Assembly: GCA_902386135.1 (NCBI GenBank)
Contig: CABMIB010000074.1
Location: forward strand, 1-64,000
Reading direction: 5' to 3'
DNA length: 64,000 nt
Origin: an uncultured archaeon
GTDB taxonomy: Archaea; Halobacteriota; Methanosarcinia; Methanosarcinales; Methanoperedenaceae
The notes under the pieces were generated by a model. The model saw nothing but the letters and a program-made list of their open reading frames with translations. It did no database searches and had not been told where the DNA came from. Below, piece after piece: positions 44,819-53,017 of the stretch (within the stretch, counting starts at the first letter, position 1; each line of letters starts with the position of its first letter). The position numbers were made by a program, and so were the translations under genes.

Positions 44819-44844
44819 CATTCCAGCTTTAACACGCTGGAATG
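44819..44844 (+). terminator. Hairpin with T-rich tail after the first glnA
   Basis: CATTCCAGC and GCTGGAATG form a perfect 9-bp stem with an 8-base loop, 9 bases after the glnA stop. CTCTTTTATATTTTTCC follows. This fits a terminator between the two glutamine synthetase genes, so the second likely has its own promoter. Confidence 0.6.
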
Positions 44845-44941
44845 GCTCTTTTATATTTTTCCTATTTTTATTCCACCTGTTTTTCCCGAATGATTTATTA
44901 CTACATATCGTAATTAGAGTGGGTTGGAGTTACTGATTACA

Positions 44942-46294
44942 ATGATAAAAACAAATGAAGATGTATTAACCTCAATAGAGGAAAACCAAGTACGATTTTT
45001 GAGACTCCAGTTTGTTGATATCGGTGGCATGGTCAAGAACGTGGGCATCCCCGTATCACAGGCAGAAAAAGCCCTGAAATCCGGAATAGCCTTTGACGGC
45101 TCTTCCATCGAGGGATTTGTCAGAATCGAAGAATCCGACATGATACTGAAGCCTGATATTAACACATACAGGATACTTCCCTGGGATGTGAGCGGCGGCA
45201 AGGTCGCAAGGATGATATGTGACGTTCACAAGCCCAACGGGGAGCCTTTTGAAGGTGACCCGCGCTATGTCCTGAAGAGAGCGATTAAAGAAGCCGCAAA
45301 ACACGGTTTTGTCATGAACACTGGCCCTGAGATCGAGTTCTTTTTATTCGAACGTGAGGACGGTAAAGTCCAGCTGGAATGCAAGGATGATAAGAACGTA
45401 CCGATCCCGCATGATTTAGGCGGTTATTTCGATTTCCCGCCCATCGACAGGGCCGAGGAAGTCCGGCAGAACATGGTCGGGGCGCTTGAGAACATGGGGT
45501 TCAACATAGAGGCTTCCCATCATGAAGTTTCAAACGGCCAGCACGAGATCGATTTCAAATACGCGGATGCACTGACAACTGCCGATAACGTCATAACATT
45601 CAAATTCGTTACAAGGACAATAGCACTTAAGGATAACCTGCATGTATCTTTCATGCCAAAACCCATTTTCGGGATAAACGGCTCGGGCATGCATACCAAC
45701 ATCTCCCTGTTCAAAAACAATAAGAACGCTTTCTATGACGAGTCAGAGGACATGGAAGTGAGCGATACCCTGCGGTACTTCATTGGCGGGTTAAAGAAAC
45801 ATGTCAAGTCTTTCACAGCGGTCACGAATCCGATAGTGAACAGCTACAAGAGGATCGTACCCGGATACGAGGCGCCCGTGTATATAGCATGGTCCGGAGC
45901 GAACCGCTCATCCATGATCCGCATCCCTGCGGCAAGAGGAATGAGCACGCGCGTGGAACTCAGGAGCCCTGACCCGTCATGCAACCCGTATCTTTCATTT
46001 GCAGTAATTCTAATGGCTGGTCTTGATGGCGTTGCGAACAAGATAGACCCCGGTGAGCCAACTACACTGAACCTCTTCCACCTGACTGATGAGGAGAGAA
46101 AGAACCATGGTATCGAATCCCTGCCCGGCAGTCTGAAGGAAGCACTGGATTACCTGGAGACCGATGATATTATACGTGGAGCACTCGGTGAGCACGTATA
46201 TGCGGATTTCATGAGGCTCGGAAGGGCGGAATGGGATGCGTACAGGATAAGTGTACATGATTGGGAAATTAACCGCTATCTGAATACGATCTAA
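44942..46294 (+). CDS. glnA: Glutamine synthetase type I, second copy
   Basis: 450 residues from ATG 44942 (MIKTNEDVLTSI). All GSI motifs are present: AFDGSSIEGF, GPEIEFFLF, ASHHEVSNGQHEIDFKYADA, KPIFGINGSGMHTNISLF, NRSSMIRIPAARG and ELRSPDPSCNPYL. The size is that of archaeal GSI-alpha enzymes, and the residue in the place of the adenylylation loop tyrosine cannot be judged safely. It is followed at 30 bases by nrpR, so nitrogen control and assimilation are linked. Confidence 0.94.
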   Translation: MIKTNEDVLTSIEENQVRFLRLQFVDIGGMVKNVGIPVSQAEKALKSGIAFDGSSIEGFVRIEESDMILKPDINTYRILPWDVSGGKVARMICDVHKPNGEPFEGDPRYVLKRAIKEAAKHGFVMNTGPEIEFFLFEREDGKVQLECKDDKNVPIPHDLGGYFDFPPIDRAEEVRQNMVGALENMGFNIEASHHEVSNGQHEIDFKYADALTTADNVITFKFVTRTIALKDNLHVSFMPKPIFGINGSGMHTNISLFKNNKNAFYDESEDMEVSDTLRYFIGGLKKHVKSFTAVTNPIVNSYKRIVPGYEAPVYIAWSGANRSSMIRIPAARGMSTRVELRSPDPSCNPYLSFAVILMAGLDGVANKIDPGEPTTLNLFHLTDEERKNHGIESLPGSLKEALDYLETDDIIRGALGEHVYADFMRLGRAEWDAYRISVHDWEINRYLNTI

Positions 46295-46323
46295 TATAAT
46301 AAAGCAAAATATAGTAAAGTGAA

Positions 46324-47316
46324 ATGGTAACAACTACAATCGATTCGCAGGTACAGAGAAAACTCATAGAGATACTGAGAATACTCCATGAGAACCATGA
46401 GCCTATCGGGGCGCGGCTGATAGCCGACAGGATGAACGAGCGCGGATACCCAATCGGAGAGAGGGGCGTCCGCTACCACCTCCGTATCCTGGATGAGCGC
46501 GGTCTCACCCAGCGCCAGGGATATGACGGCAGGATAATTACCGAGCGCGGGATTAACGAACTGAACAATGCCCTGGTAGGGGACAGGCTTGGCTTCATCA
46601 TTACCAGGATAGAGAAACTCATTTATGATACCACTTTTGACCTGAAGACCGGGGAGGGCAAAGTAATAATCAATACATCGATTATTGACAAGAAAGACCT
46701 TGATAAGACCACCGAGATACTGCGGCAAGTGGTGTACAACGGTTATCCCATCAGCCCGTATATCAAGCTGATAGATGAGGGGACAATGACCTCTGACATT
46801 AAGGTCCCGGAGGGCAAGGTCGGGATAGCGACCATGTGCAGTATAACCATCGACGGGATTTTGCTGAAGAACGGTATCCCGGTAAATACCAAATACGGCG
46901 GAATACTGGAGGTCAAAGATAAAAAACCGGTCTGTTTTGATGATCTCATTGTCTATAACGGGACTTCCATCGACCCGATGCGGATTTTCATCTCACGGAA
47001 AATGACGCGGGTGATGGATGCTGTGAACACGGGAACAGGCAAGCTTCTTGCCAACCTGAGAGAGATCCCTGCATCTGCGCTGCCTGAGGCTGTAAAAGTC
47101 CTGCGCTCTATCACTGACTCCAGGATAGGAGGTATAACCGAGATCGGAAAACCCGGAAAGCCAGTGCTTGATGCGCCTGTTGATAACGGCAAGGTCGGTA
47201 TCGTGGTGTACGCAGGCGTGAATGCCATGGCAGCAGTGGAAGAGATGGGGATAAAGGTGAACACTTATCCGATATCTACGGTTGTGGATTTCAAGGAACT
47301 GAAGAAACTGGAGTAA
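46324..47316 (+). CDS. nrpR: Global nitrogen repressor NrpR (HTH plus one NrpR domain)
   Basis: A 330-residue repressor of nitrogen-assimilation genes that responds to 2-oxoglutarate in methanogens. A winged helix fills about residues 8-78 (GARLIADRMNERGYPIGERG and RYHLRILDERG), and one DUF128/NrpR effector domain fills the rest (VGIATMCSITIDGILLKNGI, GIVVYAGVNAMAAVEEMG). M. maripaludis NrpR has two effector domains, so this is the single-domain type also found in Methanosarcina. Its location behind two glnA genes suggests they are its targets, though no canonical operator was found. Confidence 0.92.
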   Translation: MVTTTIDSQVQRKLIEILRILHENHEPIGARLIADRMNERGYPIGERGVRYHLRILDERGLTQRQGYDGRIITERGINELNNALVGDRLGFIITRIEKLIYDTTFDLKTGEGKVIINTSIIDKKDLDKTTEILRQVVYNGYPISPYIKLIDEGTMTSDIKVPEGKVGIATMCSITIDGILLKNGIPVNTKYGGILEVKDKKPVCFDDLIVYNGTSIDPMRIFISRKMTRVMDAVNTGTGKLLANLREIPASALPEAVKVLRSITDSRIGGITEIGKPGKPVLDAPVDNGKVGIVVYAGVNAMAAVEEMGIKVNTYPISTVVDFKELKKLE

Positions 47317-47387
47317 GTGGGAGTCCAGGGGAGATCAGGGAACAAAAAGGGGAGCATGCACTCTATGTTAGATGGGAATGGTTACAA

Positions 47388-47585
47388 ATGAACGGCGAGA
47401 AAGAGATAGTGGTTAAATGCTGGAATTGCCAGAAAAAATTCACAATGACGGCGCCAGGCGATAATGTAATAACAATATATAAGAGTCTGCCTCCATCAGT
47501 TAATCCCGCCGAACCCGAGCCGGAGAAAACGCGCCTCCTCAAAACCTGCCCCTACTGCGGCAAGGATAATGAGATCGAGCTATGA
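47388..47585 (+). CDS. Small zinc-ribbon protein
   Basis: 65 residues with two CxxC pairs, CWNCQKKF at about 11 and CPYCGKDNEI near the C-terminus, forming one zinc ribbon around a Pro-rich middle. It overlaps the next gene by 4 bases (ATGA), so it is co-translated with a membrane protein. The function is unknown. Confidence 0.75.
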   Translation: MNGEKEIVVKCWNCQKKFTMTAPGDNVITIYKSLPPSVNPAEPEPEKTRLLKTCPYCGKDNEIEL

Positions 47586-48040
47586 ACGGAGAAATAAGCG
47601 GAAAGCCGCCTCAGGCCGCAGACGTGTTCTGGAGAGACATCATCCTGCAGATGGCGAAAGAATCCATATCCTCAATAGAGGACAGCGCCAAGAACCTGAT
47701 AGCAGCGGTGAGCTTTCTTGAAGGTGTGTATTTCCATGCAATATCTTTTGCAGACATGAGGGTTGTATTTGGTTCAACAAGATATTTTGATTATCACTGG
47801 CTTCTCGTCTCCCTTTTCTCAGCGCCGATCTTGCTATGGTTCGCAGTTCTTGGCTGTGCAACATTAGTACTTACAACAAAAATATACAAGGTTCACCCTG
47901 AGGAACCTGAGGACGCAAAACACGTCTTTGAGGAAATAGCGAGTGCAAAGCAGCGCTGGCTCATGCGCAGTCTGTATACTCTCATGGTCAGTTTTGTGGT
48001 GCTTTTTGTGGATATATACATCTTTCTGGGCGCAAGATAG
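47582..48040 (+). CDS. Small polytopic membrane protein
   Basis: 152 residues. Hydrophobic stretches near 76-98 (LLVSLFSAPILLWFAVLGCA) and 128-149 (LYTLMVSFVVLFVDIYIFLG) suggest two transmembrane helices, and the N-terminal 60 residues are amphipathic. Its start overlaps the zinc-ribbon gene. I know no family for it. Confidence 0.65.
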   Translation: MNGEISGKPPQAADVFWRDIILQMAKESISSIEDSAKNLIAAVSFLEGVYFHAISFADMRVVFGSTRYFDYHWLLVSLFSAPILLWFAVLGCATLVLTTKIYKVHPEEPEDAKHVFEEIASAKQRWLMRSLYTLMVSFVVLFVDIYIFLGAR

Positions 48041-48075
48041 ATAGACGATATTTCTTTTACTCTTTACAACTTTCC

Positions 48076-48504
48076 TCACATCAGGCCAAGCTGCCTCATC
48101 ATTCCCATCAGGTCATAGAATAGCCTCTCCTCAACGATTTCCCCGTTCTTCCAGTGGGCGACGGTACAAAACTCAAGTCGGAACTTTTTGTTCGTAGGAG
48201 GAATCATTTTGCCTTCAGGACCTTTCATGGGCCCCTTCATGGTGCCTGTAAATTCGGCTACTGAACAGGTATAGTCACCCTGACCGAAAAGGATCTTATA
48301 CGGATCGTTCCCGACACGGTTGTCAGGAAATGTCTTGAAAAATTCCACGGCTTCCTTTTGATGCGCCATTCGTCCCCTCGTTGGCTCCGGCTGGCCCGGC
48401 CAGTACACGGCGACATTCTCAGCATGGCGCTTGTTGAACGTATCCCAGTTCTGGGTATTCCATGCGTCATCCAGCGTTTTCATCAATTGCAGGTTTTCGT
48501 CCAC
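48076..48504 (-). CDS. SnoaL-like ester cyclase family protein
   Basis: A 142-residue NTF2-like fold. The N-terminus LMKTLDDAWNTQNWDTFNKRHAENV and the ending GEIVEERLFYDLMGMMRQLGL are the SnoaL signature; repeat GTMKGPMKGPEG in the middle. Family members are polyketide cyclases or simply bind small hydrophobic ligands, so the role is unclear. It converges with the membrane protein gene. Such genes are often transferred between bacteria and archaea. Confidence 0.8.
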   Translation of the reverse strand: MDENLQLMKTLDDAWNTQNWDTFNKRHAENVAVYWPGQPEPTRGRMAHQKEAVEFFKTFPDNRVGNDPYKILFGQGDYTCSVAEFTGTMKGPMKGPEGKMIPPTNKKFRLEFCTVAHWKNGEIVEERLFYDLMGMMRQLGLM

Positions 48505-48681
48505 ACTCTTTTGTTGTACCGTAATTTACCACTCCCATTTTTCTATAGGGGTGCAGATGAAATAAAACTTATGGGCTGATAGACGGTGGATACTGTTAGC
48601 TTGAAGGATATTTACCGAGATAATCCTTCACTCAAATTCTGTACACTTATCAGGAGACGAAATCATTAAAAAATTCCAAAT

Positions 48682-48756
48682 GCTCCGACTGGGATTTGAA
48701 CCCAGGTCGTCAGAGTGAGAGTCTGACATGATTGGCCGTGCTACACTATCGGAGCG
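48682..48756 (-). tRNA. tRNA-Glu (anticodon CTC)
   Basis: On the minus strand GCTCCGA pairs with TCGGAGC in the acceptor stem. The anticodon stem GTCAGA/TCTGAC encloses the loop with CTC. The T arm contains GGTTCAAATCC. The discriminator is A. There is no intron and no encoded CCA. The 75-base form and D arm TAGTGTAGCACGGCCAATCA fit archaeal tRNA-Glu. Confidence 0.93.
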
Positions 48757-48962
48757 CGGTTATCTGAAAGTCTTTATGTGGTTATTAAAGTTTCGTTTGT
48801 GACTGGAACTTTAATAATTTAGTTGCCATGTTATTGTTTAATATCCAGTGAAAGCATATCTATAGACTACTCTTTTAATTTATTATCCTGACAAATTTTA
48901 TCATGTTTAATCGTGATAATCTTTAAGTACTATGACGTTTATGTAGACGTAGGAGGAGCTTT

Positions 48963-49379
48963 ATGAGCGAAATCGTAAACGTGGTTTCTCGCGAAGGCGG
49001 GAAAATAGACCGAAAAAAAGTGAAAGCATCGCCGTACGAATTCACAATAGCCACGCGGGCTAAGTGGGAGATGGTAATCGCGGATGAGGACGTTACTATC
49101 GGGGCAGGCAAACTTGAGCGCGTAAAGGTAAAAGAGATCAAAGTACAGAAAGACATGCTTGCAATGCCCTGCGCTTTCAGCCACCACCCGCTGGTATCGG
49201 TCATAAAGGTGGGGGCTAAAAACGGTCCGGCGCCTGTGGAGACGGACAGGATCATCAACAGCGCTTACGTACTCGGACAGGAAGCAGGAGAGATCAAAAA
49301 AGGAGACCTGCTGTCCGTGCTTAACCTGTATCCTATAATGTTCACGCGTGAGGCTACAAAACCAGTGCAAATAGGGTGA
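48963..49379 (+). CDS. DUF22 family archaeal protein
   Basis: 138 residues of the DUF22 family, found in euryarchaea including methanogens. The later part AKNGPAPVETDRIINSAYVL and AGEIKKGDLLSVLNLYPIMF are the conserved elements, a compact beta fold. A good ribosome-binding site AGGAGG lies 6-11 bases before the ATG. The function is unknown. It overlaps the longer in-frame alternative start of the next gene by 4 bases. Confidence 0.8.
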   Translation: MSEIVNVVSREGGKIDRKKVKASPYEFTIATRAKWEMVIADEDVTIGAGKLERVKVKEIKVQKDMLAMPCAFSHHPLVSVIKVGAKNGPAPVETDRIINSAYVLGQEAGEIKKGDLLSVLNLYPIMFTREATKPVQIG

Positions 49380-49384
49380 TAGGG

Positions 49385-49891
49385 ATGGAAACCTGCAAGA
49401 TATGCAAGGGTGACCAGGACTCAAAAAACTACGAAGGATACAATATATGCACCGAATGCTCCGATATCATGGAAGACCTGATGAGCGAATACTTTCTGAG
49501 AACGCTGAAGTATGAAGGCTCGAACACAAAAACAGGCTACATGAAATACCTTGAGAGCGGAAGGCAGTTCATCAGCGACTACCAGCGTATAAGAAAACAC
49601 AGCAAGAGCCATATAAAGCACATGGAAGAGCATGTTCGCGAGGAGATGCAAAAAAATCCGGAAGGCGGAAAGCAGAGGTACCTGGAAAGACTCCTGCAGA
49701 CCATCAACTGGCTTGAGCGCTGCCCTGAGTTCTACAACTACTATTTCAAGGAATACTACATCTGTCCGGGCTGCGGTGCGTCCATATTCGACCACTATAA
49801 CAAACAGGACGTAGGCGACTGGCTCATGATAACGTGCAGTAAATGCGATACGGTCATCAAGAAGTATTTCTCACCTAAATTCGTGAACTAG
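49385..49891 (+). CDS. Two-zinc-ribbon protein
   Basis: 168 residues from ATG 49385 (METCKICKG); GTG 49376, which overlaps the DUF22 stop, is the alternative. The N-terminal CxxC pairs (CKICKG and CTECSD) and C-terminal pairs (CPGCGASIFD and CSKCDTVIKK) can each bind zinc, around a helical middle of about 90 residues. Coupled to the DUF22 gene. No specific function is evident. Confidence 0.72.
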   Translation: METCKICKGDQDSKNYEGYNICTECSDIMEDLMSEYFLRTLKYEGSNTKTGYMKYLESGRQFISDYQRIRKHSKSHIKHMEEHVREEMQKNPEGGKQRYLERLLQTINWLERCPEFYNYYFKEYYICPGCGASIFDHYNKQDVGDWLMITCSKCDTVIKKYFSPKFVN

Positions 49892-49979
49892 TCGTTTTAT
49901 TTTTTGCGTTAATGATGTTAACTTAAGTTATTATTGCACAACATTTCTGAGTTCTGTCAGAGTGATGAGTTATATGAAA

Positions 49980-50051
49980 CACCGCAAAGGGCGCAAAGAA
50001 CGCAAAGGACAGAAATAGAAACTCTTTGCGGCCTTTGCGTTCTTTGCGGTG
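49980..50051. repeat. Inverted repeat built from CGCAAAG heptamers
   Basis: The left arm starts CACCGCAAAGGGCGCAAAGA, followed by ACGCAAAG, and the right arm mirrors it (CTTTGCGGCCTTTGCGTTCT and TTGCGGTG), joined by about 15 bases. The arms are nearly complementary over 28 bases. This type of element is dispersed in many microbial genomes. It fills most of the gap between the genes at 49891 and 50148; the remainder shows no coding. Confidence 0.85.
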
Positions 50052-50147
50052 AGCGCTCATGGTTTACCTAGTATGCCGCCGAAAATTATGTTAACATCTT
50101 TATGTTCTTCGAAATCTTTATCGGATGGAACAATGTAGTATTTTCCC

Positions 50148-50627
50148 ATGCCAGAGATACTGATAGTCTATTACTCGCGGGCAGGAAATACCGAAAAACT
50201 CGCAAAAGCGATTGCTCAGGGCGTACGCGATGGCGGCGGGAACCCGACGCTCAAAACTGTGGATGAAGTCGATATCAATGAGCTTCCTGAGTTCGACGGC
50301 ATTATTGCAGGCTCCCCCGTATATTTCGGGATTATGGCAGCAGAACTGAAAAAGTTCTTTGAGAACACCGTCACGGTCAGGAGAAAGCTTTTTAATAAAG
50401 TAGGCGCCGCCTTTACCACGTCTGCGCACAGGACGGGCGGCAAAGAGACTACGATAATGTCCATACTCCAGGCAATGCTCATATGCGGCATGACAGTTGT
50501 GGGCGACCCGTTCGAAACAGGCGGTCACTACGGCGCCGCGGGCTCTGATGAGGCAGGACTGAAAGAAGGAAGAGCGCTTGGGAAAAGAGTAGCTGAACTT
50601 GCCGGGCTGATACACGGGAAAAAATGA
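50148..50627 (+). CDS. Flavodoxin-like FMN protein (WrbA type)
   Basis: A 159-residue flavodoxin fold. ILIVYYSRAGNTEKLAKAIA is the FMN phosphate-binding loop, IIAGSPVYFGIMAAELKKFF the second loop and FTTSAHRTGGKETT the third, as in WrbA quinone reductases. It is shorter than typical WrbA (about 200) and lacks its insertion, so it may serve as an electron carrier. Its stop overlaps the hydrolase gene start by 4 bases. Confidence 0.87.
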   Translation: MPEILIVYYSRAGNTEKLAKAIAQGVRDGGGNPTLKTVDEVDINELPEFDGIIAGSPVYFGIMAAELKKFFENTVTVRRKLFNKVGAAFTTSAHRTGGKETTIMSILQAMLICGMTVVGDPFETGGHYGAAGSDEAGLKEGRALGKRVAELAGLIHGKK

Positions 50628-51583
50628 GCAAAAAAAAGAACCAGCGTAAAGCAGAACCAAAAATATCTGTAAAAAAATTACCTGAGAAGCGGTCGTATTT
50701 TAATTCAAAGACCATTGCTGTCGTGCTCTGTATATTTATCCTGCTGTTTATTATTTACTCTATTATGCCGCAAGGAAGCGACCAGTGGAGCGTGGGGAAA
50801 GACGGAGTTCTCTCCTATCCTGAGAACAGGGGCAAGGTTGATGTCAATGTTCTCAAAACAGAATCCGGCGGTAACTACACGCTTGAGAACATTTCTTTTG
50901 CGAGCAAGGACTACACGGTAGAAGGGCTCCTCCGCATCCCGTCATCTGATAAAAAAGTGCCCGCTCTCGTGATCCTGCCTGGCGCCACTGTCCCGAAAGA
51001 AGGTACGCAGGCGCTGGCTGAGATATTCTCCAGCCTGGGATACGCAAGCCTGGGTATCGAGCAGCGCAACCGCGGAGGCGTGAATTCTAATTACGATTAT
51101 AATTTGTTCAAAGAAGGCAAAGAGCCTGTAGAGCACAAAATGGTGTTCGATGCCCTCCGCGCAGTTGATGTCCTGAAGCAGGATCCAAGGATCGACCCAA
51201 AAAGGATTGCAATAGTCGGGGAAAGCAACGGTGGGCGTTTTGCCATTATAGCGACAGCGATTGACCCGGATATCAAAGGAGTCATCGGCATCAGCACAAG
51301 CGGTTATGATACTGAATCCGAGATCGCAGGTATCCAGGATGAGACTCTTATCAGGTTCTACCGTTCCATAGACCCGGATACATACCTCGGGCTAATCCCG
51401 CCGCGCAAGCTCGTGATGATGCATTCTGTCAACGACAGCATTATTCCAATCGACATAGCCGTGAGGACGTTTAAAAAAGCGAACGAGCCGAAACAGTTTT
51501 ATAGTGTAACGACCGGCAGTCACGGGTTCAGCAGTGGCATGCGGATACCTCTTGAAAATGAATTGAGGCAGATGTTACAATGA
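50624..51583 (+). CDS. Membrane-anchored alpha/beta hydrolase
   Basis: 319 residues. A basic N-terminus precedes one transmembrane helix (TIAVVLCIFILLFIIYSIM, about 29-48), so the catalytic domain is likely outside the cell. The catalytic triad candidates are the Ser of IVGESNGGRFA, the Asp in SVNDSIIPID and the His in TGSHGFSSG. Peptidase S9- and acetyl-esterase-like hydrolases share this layout. The substrate is unknown. Co-translated with the flavodoxin gene. Confidence 0.82.
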   Translation: MSKKKNQRKAEPKISVKKLPEKRSYFNSKTIAVVLCIFILLFIIYSIMPQGSDQWSVGKDGVLSYPENRGKVDVNVLKTESGGNYTLENISFASKDYTVEGLLRIPSSDKKVPALVILPGATVPKEGTQALAEIFSSLGYASLGIEQRNRGGVNSNYDYNLFKEGKEPVEHKMVFDALRAVDVLKQDPRIDPKRIAIVGESNGGRFAIIATAIDPDIKGVIGISTSGYDTESEIAGIQDETLIRFYRSIDPDTYLGLIPPRKLVMMHSVNDSIIPIDIAVRTFKKANEPKQFYSVTTGSHGFSSGMRIPLENELRQMLQ

Positions 51584-51610
51584 GGCTTCAATGAACTTTC
51601 AAATCTTTTT

Positions 51611-52810
51611 TCAATAAGGGGAGAACTCTTTTCCCAGAAGTTCCCTGCCTATTATCAGTCTCATGATATTTTGCGCCCCCTCAGCCCCGATTATATAGGA
51701 TGCCACGCCCCTTAAACCCCGCTCAAGCCCCGCTTCCTTTGTGTAGCCGTATGCCCCGTACCATGTTAATACATCTTTGATAATATCGAATGCTGCCGTG
51801 GGTGCATTAAGCTTAGCCATCGCCACTGCCCTGTTTAGTTCAGTATGGCTGAACCTGCCCTCGGTGTACATCAGGTCAAGCATCCAGGCAGCCTTATAGA
51901 CAAGCATTTTTGCAGACTCAAGCTTCATATAATCCTCTGCAAGCTGGAACTGGATCCCTTCAAATTTAGCAAGCGGGGTGTTGAAGACCTTTCTTTTCTT
52001 CAAATGCTCGATCCCCGACTCCAGGGCCTTCCCGGCAGCGCCGATGCAGGCAGCAGCGACCAGCGTCCTTGCACAGTTAAAGCCCTCCAGGGCGTAATAA
52101 AATCCGTTGTTCCATTCCCCTATGAGATTATGTTCAGGTACCTCTACATTGTCCATGATTATTGTTCCCGTGGATATGCCTTCCCTGCCCATTTGTTTAA
52201 AGACGCTGGTAGTTATCCCCTGTGTATCTTTTACGGGGATATAACAAAGCGAGAGACCTTTATGCTTAAGCTCAGGGTTTGTCTTAACGATGGTCACATA
52301 CCCTCCTCCAAGCCTGGCAGCTTCCCTGACACCGCTTATGAAGGTCTTCGCACCCTTCACTATGAATTTGCCGTCTCTTTTTTCCATCCTTGTTGAAATA
52401 GATGCAACATCAGAACCCCCTGAAGCCTCTGTCGATGCTATCCCCAGGAATTTTTTACCTGCGGTAACATCTGGCAGTATTTCGTCCCTGGCTCTTTCAG
52501 TCGCATATCTCTCCATCAGGAAGCCCCAGCCCGCCTCCACCAGATAATAAACAGCAGCAGCCATGCTTATGTCGGCTCTTGCTATTTCTTCTGCGGCTAT
52601 CGCAGCCGTGGTAAAATCCGCCCCTCTCCCCCCGTACTTTTCTGAAATCGTTATGCCAAGAAGACCGAATGCCGCCATGTCTTCAAGGACATCGTAAGGG
52701 ATCTCTCCGTTCTCATCTATTTCACGTGCTCTGGGCGCAAGCTTCCTTTCGCAGAACTCTCTGACCGATTTCCTGAAAAGTTCCTGTTCTTCGGTAAACG
52801 AAAAATCCAT
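51611..52810 (-). CDS. Acyl-CoA dehydrogenase
   Basis: A 399-residue FAD enzyme of acyl-CoA oxidation. MDFSFTEEQELFRKSVREFC is the N-terminal helix, FLGIASTEASGGSDVASIST the substrate- and flavin-binding middle, and GAEGAQNIMRLIIGRELLG the C-terminal segment whose Glu fits the catalytic base of the short-chain group. It is divergent from 3-hydroxyacyl-CoA dehydrogenase, 207 bases apart, and the three acyl-CoA genes could form part of butyryl- or crotonyl-CoA metabolism. Such genes are more usual in bacteria, so transfer is possible. Confidence 0.92.
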   Translation of the reverse strand: MDFSFTEEQELFRKSVREFCERKLAPRAREIDENGEIPYDVLEDMAAFGLLGITISEKYGGRGADFTTAAIAAEEIARADISMAAAVYYLVEAGWGFLMERYATERARDEILPDVTAGKKFLGIASTEASGGSDVASISTRMEKRDGKFIVKGAKTFISGVREAARLGGGYVTIVKTNPELKHKGLSLCYIPVKDTQGITTSVFKQMGREGISTGTIIMDNVEVPEHNLIGEWNNGFYYALEGFNCARTLVAAACIGAAGKALESGIEHLKKRKVFNTPLAKFEGIQFQLAEDYMKLESAKMLVYKAAWMLDLMYTEGRFSHTELNRAVAMAKLNAPTAAFDIIKDVLTWYGAYGYTKEAGLERGLRGVASYIIGAEGAQNIMRLIIGRELLGKEFSPY

Positions 52811-53017
52811 AGTTCCCCGTATATAATCTGAATTTCAGGTTATAAAAACCTTTTCAACGATAAGAGATTACCCGTTAAGTTTCCAATTTATTGATGTCTG
52901 ATTGTTAAGTTAATGTTCTTCCCATCCAAAAATTGATATGTAATCAATAGCTATGGTTCTCTATTAGGAAAAAATAGCTTTGAGGGGTAAAACACAAAGA
53001 TTGTGGAGGGATTTAGC

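Noticed and set aside
44819-44844. The CATTCCAGC/GCTGGAATG stem as an operator for the second glnA
   Set aside because: It is 98 bases from the next start, follows the first gene stop by 9 bases and has a T-rich tail, so a terminator is the better reading.
43174-44941. NrpR operator GGAA-N6-TTCC upstream of either glnA gene
   Set aside because: I scanned both upstream regions by eye and found only half-site-like GGAA or TTCC occurrences without the partner at the right distance.
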